Below, one piece after another: positions 1 through 5,998 of a stretch of DNA of 6,559 nt. Origin of the DNA: Chloroflexota bacterium (lineage in GTDB: Bacteria; Chloroflexota; Dehalococcoidia; Lucifugimonadales; JACPCL1). Both the position numbers and the translations under genes were made by a program. The stretch's first letter is position 1; each line of letters starts with the position of its first letter. Under the pieces are notes generated by a model. The model saw only the letters and a program-made list of their open reading frames with translations, searched no databases and was not told where the DNA came from. The DNA lies in assembly GCA_016210395.1 (NCBI GenBank), contig JACQUI010000084.1:1-6559 (forward strand). The letters run 5' to 3'.

Positions 1-1242
1 AAGAAGGTTGACGACGACAACTACTGCGTCCGCGTCCAGTACAACAGCAAGGCCAATCAGCCCGATGTGATGCTGGAGCGGTGGACCCAGCCCCCAGGGG
101 ACACCTGGGAGACCACCGACATCTGGGTGGACAGCCCTGTGAACGGCTACGGAACGTACCGCTACGGCATGTGGAACGACCTCTCCGGCAATGCCGTCCC
201 CGTGGGCAACGGCGATGACCCGGCCATCGGGCAGGTCAACCGCTTGTACGCCCGCGTCCGCAACGTCGGCACCTCTGCTGCGACAAACGTGGTCGTGAAC
301 TGGGAGATCACCGATCCGCCTGGCGTCGGCATCGCCGGCGCAAACGGATGGGCAGCCGTCGGCAGCGCCAACAGCGCCGCCTTCCCCGGCCTTGCGAACA
401 TCGCCGCCGGCTCGTTCGTGGACGTGTACGTCGAGTGGACGCCCAACTTCGCCGTCTCACCCGCAGACCTGGCCGCCGGCACCTTCTCCTTCCACACCTG
501 CGTACGCGTCAAGCTGAACGCTGTGGCGGGCGAGCTCGTCCTGGGCAACCAGGACGGCGATGGCGAGCAGGAGAACATCAGCTACTTCCAGGCTGCGCCT
601 GCTGCCGGCGGGCCCGTCTACGACAAGTTCATCCGCCTGCGCAACGACAGCCTCGTCGCCAGGAAGTTCTTCGATCTCAGCTACAAGAGCAACCTGCCTG
701 CCGCTTGGGTGTTGGAGGTCAACGGCGGCGTCACAGGCGTGGAGCTGATGCCCGGTGAGGTGAAGGATATCCCAATCTTCATCAAGCCCCAGGGCCCAGC
801 CGTGGTAGGCAGCAAATTCGGCGTGGACGTCCAGGCGGCCAGCTTCAGGTCCCTTCCCAACGACAAGAAGCCGACCGACAGGCACCCTGAGTACAAGAAG
901 CTCGGCGGCGTCCACGTGGAAGCAAGGGTCCTCACGCCTGTAAAGGTGGCTTGCAACGCGAAGAAAGACGGCTCCAAGGTTGTCGTCACCGGCAGGCTGG
1001 AGGTCAAGGACTTTGCGAAGTACTACAACAAGAAGAAGCCCCTCAAGGTGATGATCGAGGGCGTCACCGCCTCCGGGAAATTCATCCCCGCCAGCTCAGC
1101 GGTCGTCATAGTGGATTCGAAGGGCAACTTCAGAGGGTCGTTTGCTCTCAATGAGAAGGACCCGTCGGCCAAGGCGGTCTGCCTCTTTGCGGGCACCACC
1201 GAGCTCGCCAGCGCCTCCAGCGGCCTTATCCCGATAAAATAG
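1..1242 (+). CDS. C-terminal part of a large, probably secreted beta-sandwich protein (5' end outside window)
   Basis: The frame is open from base 1 to a TAG at 1240-1242, giving 413 residues. The GTG/ATG near 67-72 is internal, because coding sequence in the same style (KKVDDDNYCVRVQYN) precedes it. Residues about 80-198 (NRLYARVRNVGT, then alternating hydrophobic strands and a VEWTP motif) resemble a CARDB-like Ig fold. Residues about 205-285 look like a second Ig-like domain (FIRLRN...LPAAWVLEV...MPGEVKDIPIFIKP). Residues about 304-413 form a lysine-rich third beta domain. The DIWVDSP...YGTYRYG region recalls the C-terminal parts of secreted M6-like metalloproteases and other cell-surface proteins, but no catalytic domain lies in the window, so enzymatic function is not assigned. 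No C-terminal membrane helix or LPXTG sorting signal is visible. An exported location is inferred from the domain style, since any signal peptide would be upstream of the window. The gene is convergent with the SCO1664-family gene and followed by a hairpin. Confidence 0.8.
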   Translation, partial: KKVDDDNYCVRVQYNSKANQPDVMLERWTQPPGDTWETTDIWVDSPVNGYGTYRYGMWNDLSGNAVPVGNGDDPAIGQVNRLYARVRNVGTSAATNVVVNWEITDPPGVGIAGANGWAAVGSANSAAFPGLANIAAGSFVDVYVEWTPNFAVSPADLAAGTFSFHTCVRVKLNAVAGELVLGNQDGDGEQENISYFQAAPAAGGPVYDKFIRLRNDSLVARKFFDLSYKSNLPAAWVLEVNGGVTGVELMPGEVKDIPIFIKPQGPAVVGSKFGVDVQAASFRSLPNDKKPTDRHPEYKKLGGVHVEARVLTPVKVACNAKKDGSKVVVTGRLEVKDFAKYYNKKKPLKVMIEGVTASGKFIPASSAVVIVDSKGNFRGSFALNEKDPSAKAVCLFAGTTELASASSGLIPIK

Positions 1243-1266
1243 CGCTTGGCAGGCCAAGAAACATTT

Positions 1267-1295
1267 GTAGGGGCGGGTTTGAAACCCGCCCCTAC
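1267..1295. repeat. Perfect 14-bp inverted repeat, possible bidirectional terminator or REP-like element
   Basis: The left arm GTAGGGGCGGGTTT (1267-1280) is the exact reverse complement of the right arm (1282-1295), with a single G between them. A real hairpin would have about 13 pairs and a 3-nt loop. It begins 25 nt after the stop of the upstream gene and lies between two convergent genes. A short T-run (CGTTTT) follows on the plus strand, so it may terminate transcription. The GTAGGGGCG outer arm recurs at 5958, which suggests a dispersed intergenic repeat rather than a gene-specific terminator. Confidence 0.85.
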
Positions 1296-1357
1296 CGTTT
1301 TGGTACATTGCAACAAACAACGCTCGGTCCCAACCGTGGCGATGTCCTATGCACCCC

Positions 1358-2125
1358 TTACATCCACGGCCAGGGCACAGAGCGGCGCGGCCCCGGGTAG
1401 GGGAACACCGGCCGCTGGAGCATACCCTCCACTCGACGGCAGAAGGCCTCGACCTCTGGCTGGCTCAGCCAGTCCGCCATCTCGTCCCTGAACCCGCCGG
1501 GGGTCTCCATCCCCTCCGCCAGCCGGGCTATGTCCCTCGCGATCCACTCTGGGACGGGCCGCCCAGCATAGTCCCAGATCACGGTGCGCAGCTTGTTCTC
1601 CCAATGAAACGTGATGCCGTGGTCAATGCCCCACACGCGCCCGTCCAGCCCCAGCAGGCAATGGCTTGCCTTGCGGTCGGCATTGTTGGCGATGACGTCG
1701 AAGACGCAGAGCTGCTGTACGCGATCAGGATGGCTTTCCCGCAGCGTGAAATAGCTGGCCTGCGGGTCCGTCTCAACGAAGAGCTGTACGGAGCCGACGC
1801 CGAACTTCCCGTCGCGTGTAACGGTGTACGGCACTAGGCCCCATCCGAGCGCCTCGCTAAGGCGATAGGCCAGGAACTCGCGCAGGTAGAGCGTGCCTTC
1901 AGGGAAGTCCCACAGGGGGGCCTCGCCTTTGCGAGGCTTGTAGACGGCGCGCACGGACCGCCCTTTGCGGTCGCCGATGGTGACAAAATAGGTGTAGTTG
2001 GACCCCTGAGGCGCAAGCTGGCAGTCCCGCATCTCCCCTTCGGCCAGCAAGCGGACTATGTCAGATGGTGGGACCGTTGTATTGGGGCCCAAGCTCCACC
2101 CCTCAGATAGGCTTGGTCTCCCCAA
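1358..2125 (-). CDS. SCO1664-family protein (distant PI3/4-kinase-like fold)
   Basis: The 255-residue product matches the SCO1664 family, which is known from Actinobacteria and Chloroflexi, has distant similarity to phosphatidylinositol 3/4-kinases, and has no established substrate. Visible kinase-like landmarks are a VYKP motif with candidate ATP-binding Lys63, the family stretch KGEAPLWDFPEGTLYLRE (67-84), a catalytic-loop-like segment FDVIANNADRKASHCL (142-157) with D143, N147/N148 and D150, and a DFG-like IDHG with D168. The W/P-rich C terminus ends PWPWM. The assigned start is a TTG (2123-2125) that lies inside the end of the DUF3090 gene, a 23-nt overlap consistent with translational coupling. 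No clear Shine-Dalgarno precedes it, so the exact start is uncertain and may be somewhat downstream. In Actinobacteria the pair usually comes with a histidine-phosphatase-like phosphomutase, which is not in this window. Family assignment is strong; biochemical role is unknown. Confidence 0.88.
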   Translation of the reverse strand: MGRPSLSEGWSLGPNTTVPPSDIVRLLAEGEMRDCQLAPQGSNYTYFVTIGDRKGRSVRAVYKPRKGEAPLWDFPEGTLYLREFLAYRLSEALGWGLVPYTVTRDGKFGVGSVQLFVETDPQASYFTLRESHPDRVQQLCVFDVIANNADRKASHCLLGLDGRVWGIDHGITFHWENKLRTVIWDYAGRPVPEWIARDIARLAEGMETPGGFRDEMADWLSQPEVEAFCRRVEGMLQRPVFPYPGPRRSVPWPWM

Positions 2126-2645
2126 GGACGGAGTGGCCGTTGTGTTTGGGGCAAACGTGCTTCTCGTTTGAGTTCATGGGAGCGCCGCACAGAGGACACG
2201 CCGGCCGTCCCGCTGCGCACACTTCCAGCGCCTCGTCTGCCAGCGCATCCATCATCTGCTGATCGGCTGCCAGGCTCAAACGCGGCAGGGAATGCTCGGG
2301 CTCCTCCGCCTCGTTCGCCACGAAGATAAACAGCCCCGTCCCTTCGTCGAACCCGATGGCCAGGCGGCCCACCTGGAACTCCAGCGACAGCGGCACATCC
2401 GAGCTCGGCACTGCGCCGCCGCGCGCCGCCGGCCGTTTCCGCTGCCGTTGAGCTTCCTCTACCTGGTCTATGAGGTTCTTTACCGCTAGAGCCAGATTGA
2501 AGAGCTGCTCCTTTTCCAACCACACCACAGCCGTTGCGCCGTTGGCTGCCTCAACAAGCAGCCGGAATCGCCGCGATCCGGGCTGCCCCACAGCGCTCGC
2601 TTTGATGCTGGCCACCCTGCCGAACTGATAGCGCGCCTCAGTCAT
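2103..2645 (-). CDS. DUF3090 family protein with C-terminal zinc ribbon
   Basis: The 180-residue product resembles DUF3090 proteins, which are found next to SCO1664-family genes. The N-terminal half is an alpha/beta domain with the typical GQPGSRRFRLLVE stretch (20-32), followed by WLEKEQLFNLALAVKNLID (42-60). A short basic, low-complexity linker lies near 66-78 (RQRKRPAARGG). A second beta stretch (88-110) includes LAIGFDE. The C-terminal signature AAGRPACPLCGAP leads into KHVCPKHNGH; C150, C153, C165 and H163 or H168 could bind zinc. The start is ATG 2643-2645, with AGGA (2653-2656, minus strand) 7 nt upstream. It is the first gene of a two-gene minus-strand operon and overlaps the next gene by 23 nt. 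Function is unknown; conserved pairing suggests a partner or regulator of the kinase-like protein, which is inference. Confidence 0.88.
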   Translation of the reverse strand: MTEARYQFGRVASIKASAVGQPGSRRFRLLVEAANGATAVVWLEKEQLFNLALAVKNLIDQVEEAQRQRKRPAARGGAVPSSDVPLSLEFQVGRLAIGFDEGTGLFIFVANEAEEPEHSLPRLSLAADQQMMDALADEALEVCAAGRPACPLCGAPMNSNEKHVCPKHNGHSVLGETKPI

Positions 2646-2671
2646 TCAGCTATCCTGGTGAATTTCCCCCC

Positions 2672-2700
2672 ACTGTATGTTGGCCCACATCCAAAGTCAA
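2672..2700 (-). promoter_or_regulatory. Candidate sigma70-type promoter of the DUF3090-SCO1664 operon
   Basis: On the minus strand TTGACT (2700-2695) is followed after exactly 17 nt by TACAGT (2677-2672). These match the -35 and -10 consensus at 5/6 and 4/6 positions. Transcription would start near 2665, leaving a leader of about 20 nt that contains the AGGA ribosome-binding site. The prediction comes from motif and spacing only. Confidence 0.45.
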
Positions 2701-2999
2701 GGAACTTTCCTCTAGAGGCCTTCCTGTTTTCTGTTCCGGCCCCGCTCCTTGCGCATGCAGGGTCGGCGAGGCAAATTGTCATTCTAGAGCGAGGGGGTCA
2801 ATGGACCTCTGCTGCACCCTTTCACCTACACTACCACACCCCAAGATACAAGAATCCCCAACGACGAATCGCCTTTCGCAGGGCCACGGCATCGGCCCGT
2901 GCTTGCCCACTCTCCCCCGCACGAGCCCCCATAAGCGGCATGGTCCATTGACGTCAACTCCCCAAAGACTCTCCTCTAGCCCTGCTTCTCCTGGACGCA

Positions 3000-3017
3000 T
3001 ATACTAGACGCAAGAGG
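3000..3017 (+). promoter_or_regulatory. -10-like TATACT and ribosome-binding site of the LON-domain gene
   Basis: TATACT (3000-3005) matches the -10 consensus at 5/6 positions, but no good -35 lies 16-18 nt upstream. It is followed by AAGAGG (3012-3017), 8 nt before the ATG at 3026. If the -10 is real, transcription would begin at about 3012, at the edge of the Shine-Dalgarno, giving a very short leader. The ribosome-binding site is more secure than the promoter. Confidence 0.35.
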
Positions 3018-3025
3018 CCAACGAC

Positions 3026-3685
3026 ATGATCCCACCTCCTCAACGCCAGCTCCCCATATTCCCCCTCAGCTCCGTCCTCTTCCCGCAGATGATGCTTCCC
3101 CTTCAGGTCTTCGAGGACCGCTACAAGAGAATGCTGCGCGACTGTCTGGAGGCCGATTCCCGCTTCGGCGTCGCCCTGATCAAGGAGGGTGCGGAAGTGG
3201 GCGAGCCGGCCACGCCCCATACCATCGGGACGGTCGCGCGCATCCGCCGCGTCAGCCCCGGCGAGGACGGACGGTATGGCGTGCTGGTGCTGGGCGAGCG
3301 GCGCTTCCGCATCCGGGAAATGCTCCAGTGGAAGCCCTACGAGAAAGCTGTGGTGAGCTTCCCCGTCGAAATCGAAGGCGATCCGCCCATGTCCACCAAC
3401 GAGGTGGAGGCCATTCGTTACAAGGCAGCCGTCTTCCTTCGCACGCTCTTGGGCCTCCAGGGAGGCTGGAGCCGGAAGGTGGAGTCGCCCACCGATCCAA
3501 TTGACCTCAGCTACTACATCGCCTCCGTCACGCGCGGCGACCCTCGCAGGCAGCAGGAAATCCTGGAGGCCCTCTCCGCGCGCAAGCGCCTGGAGCTGTT
3601 GCTGCCCCTCATCGAATCCGGCGCAGAAGCCAACACCAAAGAGATGCAGGAGCGGTTCCTTCTCAAAGGGACGCGCCTCAACTAG
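3026..3685 (+). CDS. Stand-alone LON peptidase substrate-binding (LON N-terminal) domain protein
   Basis: The 219-residue product starts with the hallmark LPIFPLSSVLFPQMMLPLQV (9-28) and then FEDRYKRML (29-37), as in the N-terminal domain of Lon proteases. The beta core continues with FGVALIKEG (47-55), IGTVARIRRV (67-76) and YGVLVLGERRFRI (84-96). The second half (about 123-215) is helical, with the typical ARKRLELLLPLIE (185-197). There is no AAA+ ATPase and no Ser-Lys protease domain, and the length fits the free-standing family. Such proteins are usually annotated as Lon-like substrate-binding proteins; direct evidence for their partners is limited. ATG 3026 is preceded by AAGAGG at 8 nt. 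The gene appears monocistronic, with its own upstream region and a two-hairpin repeat immediately after the stop. Confidence 0.9.
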   Translation: MIPPPQRQLPIFPLSSVLFPQMMLPLQVFEDRYKRMLRDCLEADSRFGVALIKEGAEVGEPATPHTIGTVARIRRVSPGEDGRYGVLVLGERRFRIREMLQWKPYEKAVVSFPVEIEGDPPMSTNEVEAIRYKAAVFLRTLLGLQGGWSRKVESPTDPIDLSYYIASVTRGDPRRQQEILEALSARKRLELLLPLIESGAEANTKEMQERFLLKGTRLN

Positions 3686-3700
3686 AGTAGTGATTCCGTT

Positions 3701-3752
3701 CGCCCTAAGCCTGTCGAAGGGCGCATTCGTGGTCCGACAAGCTCACCACGAA
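3701..3752. repeat. Two-hairpin intergenic repeat with complementary loops
   Basis: Hairpin A pairs CGCCCT (3701-3706) with AGGGCG (3718-3723) around an 11-nt loop. Hairpin B, two nt further on, pairs TTCGTGGT (3726-3733) with ACCACGAA (3745-3752), also around an 11-nt loop. The loops are inverted relatives: 3708-3716 can pair with 3735-3743 at eight of nine positions. The unit therefore can form two local hairpins or one longer stem. It lies 16 nt after the LON-domain stop codon and could end that transcript, though no T-run follows. The sequence style is that of a dispersed intergenic repeat. Confidence 0.75.
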
Positions 3753-3833
3753 CGCACACCGCAAGAGCGCCCGCATGTGGGGCACGGTTGCCGCGTTCCT
3801 GTTCCTGCCTCCGGCCCCACCCCTACCGTCTGG

Positions 3834-3842
3834 TGCTATAAT
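3834..3842 (+). promoter_or_regulatory. Extended -10 promoter for the SDR-aminotransferase operon
   Basis: TGCTATAAT contains a perfect TATAAT (3837-3842) preceded by the TGn extension. No recognisable -35 lies at 16-18 nt, which extended -10 promoters tolerate. The predicted start near 3849 gives a leader of about 64 nt. A weak 5-bp hairpin in that leader (GCCTG 3860-3864 with CAGGC 3873-3877) is probably not significant. Confidence 0.55.
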
Positions 3843-3899
3843 AGTGCGAGTTTGCGTCCGCCTGCCCACAGACAGGCATTCTCACACGGCGCGCGCACC

Positions 3900-3907
3900 A
3901 GGAGGAG
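3900..3907 (+). promoter_or_regulatory. Strong ribosome-binding site fixing the SDR start
   Basis: AGGAGGAG lies 5 nt before the ATG at 3913, or 7 nt if only the AGGAGG core is counted. The reading frame is open further upstream to a possible ATG at 3775, but that extension crosses the -10 promoter and lacks SDR sequence. This site selects 3913 as the true start. Confidence 0.85.
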
Positions 3908-3912
3908 ATTGG

Positions 3913-4704
3913 ATGGACTTGGGACTTAGGGGGAAAGTCGCTATCATCACGGGCGGCAGCGAGGGCATCGGCAAGGCCGCCGCAACAAGCCTGGCACAGG
4001 AAGGGGCCAGCGTCGTCATTTGCGCCCGCCGCAAAGACGTGCTGGACGCCGCCGCCCAGGAGATCCGGGGCAAGACCGGCAGCAAGATCCTCGGCGTGCC
4101 CGCTGATGTCTCCAACGCCGAGCAAGTCCAGATCGTCGTCGCCAAGGCCGTGGAGGCATTTGGCCGCCTGGACATCGTCGTCAACAACGCTGGGACATCC
4201 GCCGCAGGCAACTTCGAGACCGTTGATGACGAAGCCTGGAAGCGCGACATGGAGCTGAAGTTCTACGCTGCCGTCCGCTTCGCCAGGGCTGCCATCCCCC
4301 ACATGCAGAAACAAGGGGGCGGCCGCATCATCAACATCACCAACCTGGGCGGCAAGCAGCCTGGAGCCAACTCCATGCCTACCTCCGTCACCAGGGCGGC
4401 GGGCTTGGCCCTGACCAAGGCCCTCTCCAAGGACCTGGCCAAGTACAACATCCTGGTCAACACCGTCTGCATCGGCGTCATCAAGAGCGGACAGCACGAG
4501 CACCGCGTCCAGGCCGCCCAGCGCCAGAATCCCTCCGCCACTATGGACGCCTTCTACTCCGAGCGTGCCCGCGGCGTCCCGCTGGGCCGCGTGGGAGAAG
4601 CGCGAGAAGCCGGCGACGTCATCTGCTTCCTGGCTTCGGAGCGCGCCAGCTACCTGACCGGGACATCCATCAACATAGACGGCGGCACATCGGGCGTTCT
4701 CTAA
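3913..4704 (+). CDS. Short-chain dehydrogenase/reductase with non-canonical active site
   Basis: The 263-residue product has the classical SDR length and a Rossmann fold. Nucleotide-binding features are intact: TGGSEGIG (13-20), ADV with D65 and NNAG (91-94). The C terminus has the usual YLTGTSINIDGG (247-258). The canonical Asn-Ser-Tyr-Lys tetrad is not visible: aligning the surrounding blocks (IPHM, RIINITN, TRAAGLALTKAL) places K116, N144, T157 and R161 at those four positions. It may bind NAD(P) without typical dehydrogenase chemistry, or belong to a divergent SDR subgroup with another mechanism. Automated pipelines would probably call it 3-oxoacyl-ACP reductase or a generic SDR, and that specificity is not supported here. 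It has its own extended -10 promoter, and the aminotransferase starts 23 nt after its stop, so the two are likely cotranscribed. The substrate is unknown. Confidence 0.92.
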   Translation: MDLGLRGKVAIITGGSEGIGKAAATSLAQEGASVVICARRKDVLDAAAQEIRGKTGSKILGVPADVSNAEQVQIVVAKAVEAFGRLDIVVNNAGTSAAGNFETVDDEAWKRDMELKFYAAVRFARAAIPHMQKQGGGRIINITNLGGKQPGANSMPTSVTRAAGLALTKALSKDLAKYNILVNTVCIGVIKSGQHEHRVQAAQRQNPSATMDAFYSERARGVPLGRVGEAREAGDVICFLASERASYLTGTSINIDGGTSGVL

Positions 4705-4727
4705 AGCCGCCGGAGGATTTCACGCTC

Positions 4728-5915
4728 ATGCCCAAGTACATGGAAGAGTTCAATTCCCCTGCCAGGCTCCTCATGGGGGCCGGCCCCAGCAACGTCAACC
4801 CCAGGGTCCTGCGGGCCATGTCTACGCCCCTCCTGGGACACCTGGACCCCGATTTCATCGGCGTCATGGATGACGTCAAGGAGATGTTGCGCCTGGTCTT
4901 CCAGACCACCAACAACCTGACCATCCCCATCTCCGGCACGGGGACAGCAGGCATGGAGGCCGCCCTGGTCAACGTCCTGGAGCCGGGCGATACCCTGGTG
5001 GCCGCCGTCAACGGCTACTTCGGCGTGCGTCTGGCGGACATCGGCGCCCGCTGCGGCGTCAAGGTCGCCCAGGTAGACACGCCCTGGGGCGAACCCGTAG
5101 ACCCCGCAGCCCTCGAAGCCGAAATGCGCAAGCATCCCCGGGTCAAGGCCGTCTGCCTTGTCCACGCCGAGACCTCCACAGGCGTCCTCAACCCCGTCGA
5201 GGCGGTCGCCGAGATCGCCCATCGCCACGACGCCCTCTTCATCCTGGACACCGTGACTTCGCTTGGCGGCGTTGAGGTTGCCGTGGACAAATGGGGCGTG
5301 GATGTGTGCTATGGCGGCACGCAGAAATGCCTTGGCTGCCCCCCAGGTCTCGCGCCCATCACCCTGGGGCCCAAAGCGGAATACGTGCTCCGCCACCGCA
5401 AGACGCCCGTCCAGAGCTGGTACTTCGACCTGAGCCTCCTGAGCTCCTATTGGGGCGAAAACCGCGCGTACCACCACACCGCGCCTATCTCCATGATCTT
5501 CGGCCTGCGGGAGGGCCTGCGCGTCGTCCTGGAGGAGGGGCTGGAGCACCGCTATCAGCGGCATGCCTGCAACGCCGCCGCATTGCGCGCCGGCCTGGAA
5601 GCCCTGGGGCTGGAGCTTTTTGCCAAGGACGGCTACCGGCTGCCCTGCCTCACCTCCGTCAGGGTGCCCAACGGCATCACCGACGGCAAGGTGCGCACGG
5701 CCCTCCTGAGGCGCTATAACACGGAGATCGGCGGCGGCCTGGGGCCGGTGGCGGGCAAGATCTGGCGCATCGGCCTCATGGGCGAGAACTCCTACCCCAC
5801 CAACGTGTTCCACCTGCTTTCCGCCCTGGAGACCATCCTTCAGGAAGAGGGGTACGAAGTGGCCCAGGGCCGCAGCCTGGCCGCCGCCCAGAAGGTGCTG
5901 GCGGGCGAGACGTAG
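4728..5915 (+). CDS. Class V PLP-dependent aminotransferase, alanine/serine-glyoxylate type
   Basis: The 395-residue product has the full length and order of the alanine-glyoxylate/serine-glyoxylate aminotransferase family, which moves an amino group from alanine or serine to glyoxylate to make glycine. Visible landmarks are MGAGPSNV (16-23), the phosphate-binding SGTGTAGMEA (69-78), NGYFG (95-99, where F98 takes the ring-stacking position that is Trp in the human enzyme), VHAETSTG (145-152), ILDTVTSLGG (172-181) with PLP-ring Asp174, and YGGTQKCLGCPPG (195-207) with the Schiff-base Lys200. HHTAP (249-253) and WRIGLMG (346-352) follow; R347 is the likely carboxylate-binding arginine. ATG 4728 has GGAGGA (4712-4717) 10 nt upstream and follows the SDR by 23 nt. 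Family and chemistry are secure. Alanine versus serine as donor, and glyoxylate versus another acceptor, cannot be decided from sequence. The enzyme should be cytoplasmic. Confidence 0.93.
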   Translation: MPKYMEEFNSPARLLMGAGPSNVNPRVLRAMSTPLLGHLDPDFIGVMDDVKEMLRLVFQTTNNLTIPISGTGTAGMEAALVNVLEPGDTLVAAVNGYFGVRLADIGARCGVKVAQVDTPWGEPVDPAALEAEMRKHPRVKAVCLVHAETSTGVLNPVEAVAEIAHRHDALFILDTVTSLGGVEVAVDKWGVDVCYGGTQKCLGCPPGLAPITLGPKAEYVLRHRKTPVQSWYFDLSLLSSYWGENRAYHHTAPISMIFGLREGLRVVLEEGLEHRYQRHACNAAALRAGLEALGLELFAKDGYRLPCLTSVRVPNGITDGKVRTALLRRYNTEIGGGLGPVAGKIWRIGLMGENSYPTNVFHLLSALETILQEEGYEVAQGRSLAAAQKVLAGET

Positions 5916-5959
5916 GGAGGGTGAAGGGCAGCGCCAGGGCGAAACGAGTGAAGCATCGT

Positions 5960-5989
5960 AGGGGCGTCCCGATGCGTCGGGACGCCCCT
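5960..5989. repeat. GC-rich inverted repeat closing the SDR-aminotransferase operon
   Basis: AGGGGCGTCCCGA (5960-5972) pairs with its exact reverse complement (5977-5989) as a 13-bp stem with a TGCG loop. It lies 44 nt after the aminotransferase stop and just before the convergent toxin remnant. The flanking GTAGGGGCG (5958-5966) is identical to the outer arm of the repeat at 1267, while the inner stem differs. It could act as a terminator between convergent genes, but no T-run follows. Confidence 0.8.
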
Positions 5990-5998
5990 CCCCAGTCC

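Larger units (their letters stand above)
2646..3025. other. 380-bp divergent intergenic region without a recognisable gene
   Basis: This stretch separates the minus-strand DUF3090 operon from the plus-strand LON-domain gene. The plus strand is C-rich. Short open frames exist on both strands, but none shows a domain, a convincing ribosome-binding site or gene-like composition. It contains the candidate minus-strand promoter (2672-2700), a perfect 10-bp palindrome TTGACGTCAA (2948-2957) and a TATACT hexamer (3000-3005) that could serve as the -10 of the LON-domain gene. I see no RNA gene or riboswitch in it. Confidence 0.6.

Noticed and set aside
457..915. 152-codon minus-strand frame opposite the surface-protein gene
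   Set aside because: The plus-strand frame carries coherent beta-domain sequence along its whole length; the minus-strand frame is its shadow.
1246..1491. Short plus-strand frame beginning MAGQETFVGAGLKPAPT
   Set aside because: The start is just the translated hairpin repeat at 1267-1295, and the rest is antisense to the SCO1664-family gene.
2056..2523. 155-codon minus-strand frame overlapping the DUF3090 and SCO1664-family genes
   Set aside because: It is out of frame with both recognised families and has an arginine/glycine/alanine-rich translation typical of a shadow frame.
2658..2951. 97-codon plus-strand frame in the divergent intergenic region
   Set aside because: It has no ribosome-binding site, starts inside the minus-strand operon's leader region, and its translation shows no family resemblance.
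3701..3752. Possible CRISPR repeats
   Set aside because: There are only two hairpins with different stems, separated by 2 nt and without spacers, and no cas genes are nearby.
3775..3912. N-terminal extension of the SDR to an upstream ATG
   Set aside because: The extra 46 residues are not SDR-like, overlap a perfect -10 promoter, and bypass the strong AGGAGGAG site placed for the ATG at 3913.
3823..4503. A 226-codon minus-strand open frame opposite the SDR
   Set aside because: It is a shadow of the SDR gene with a biased, repetitive translation and no ribosome-binding site or recognisable motif.
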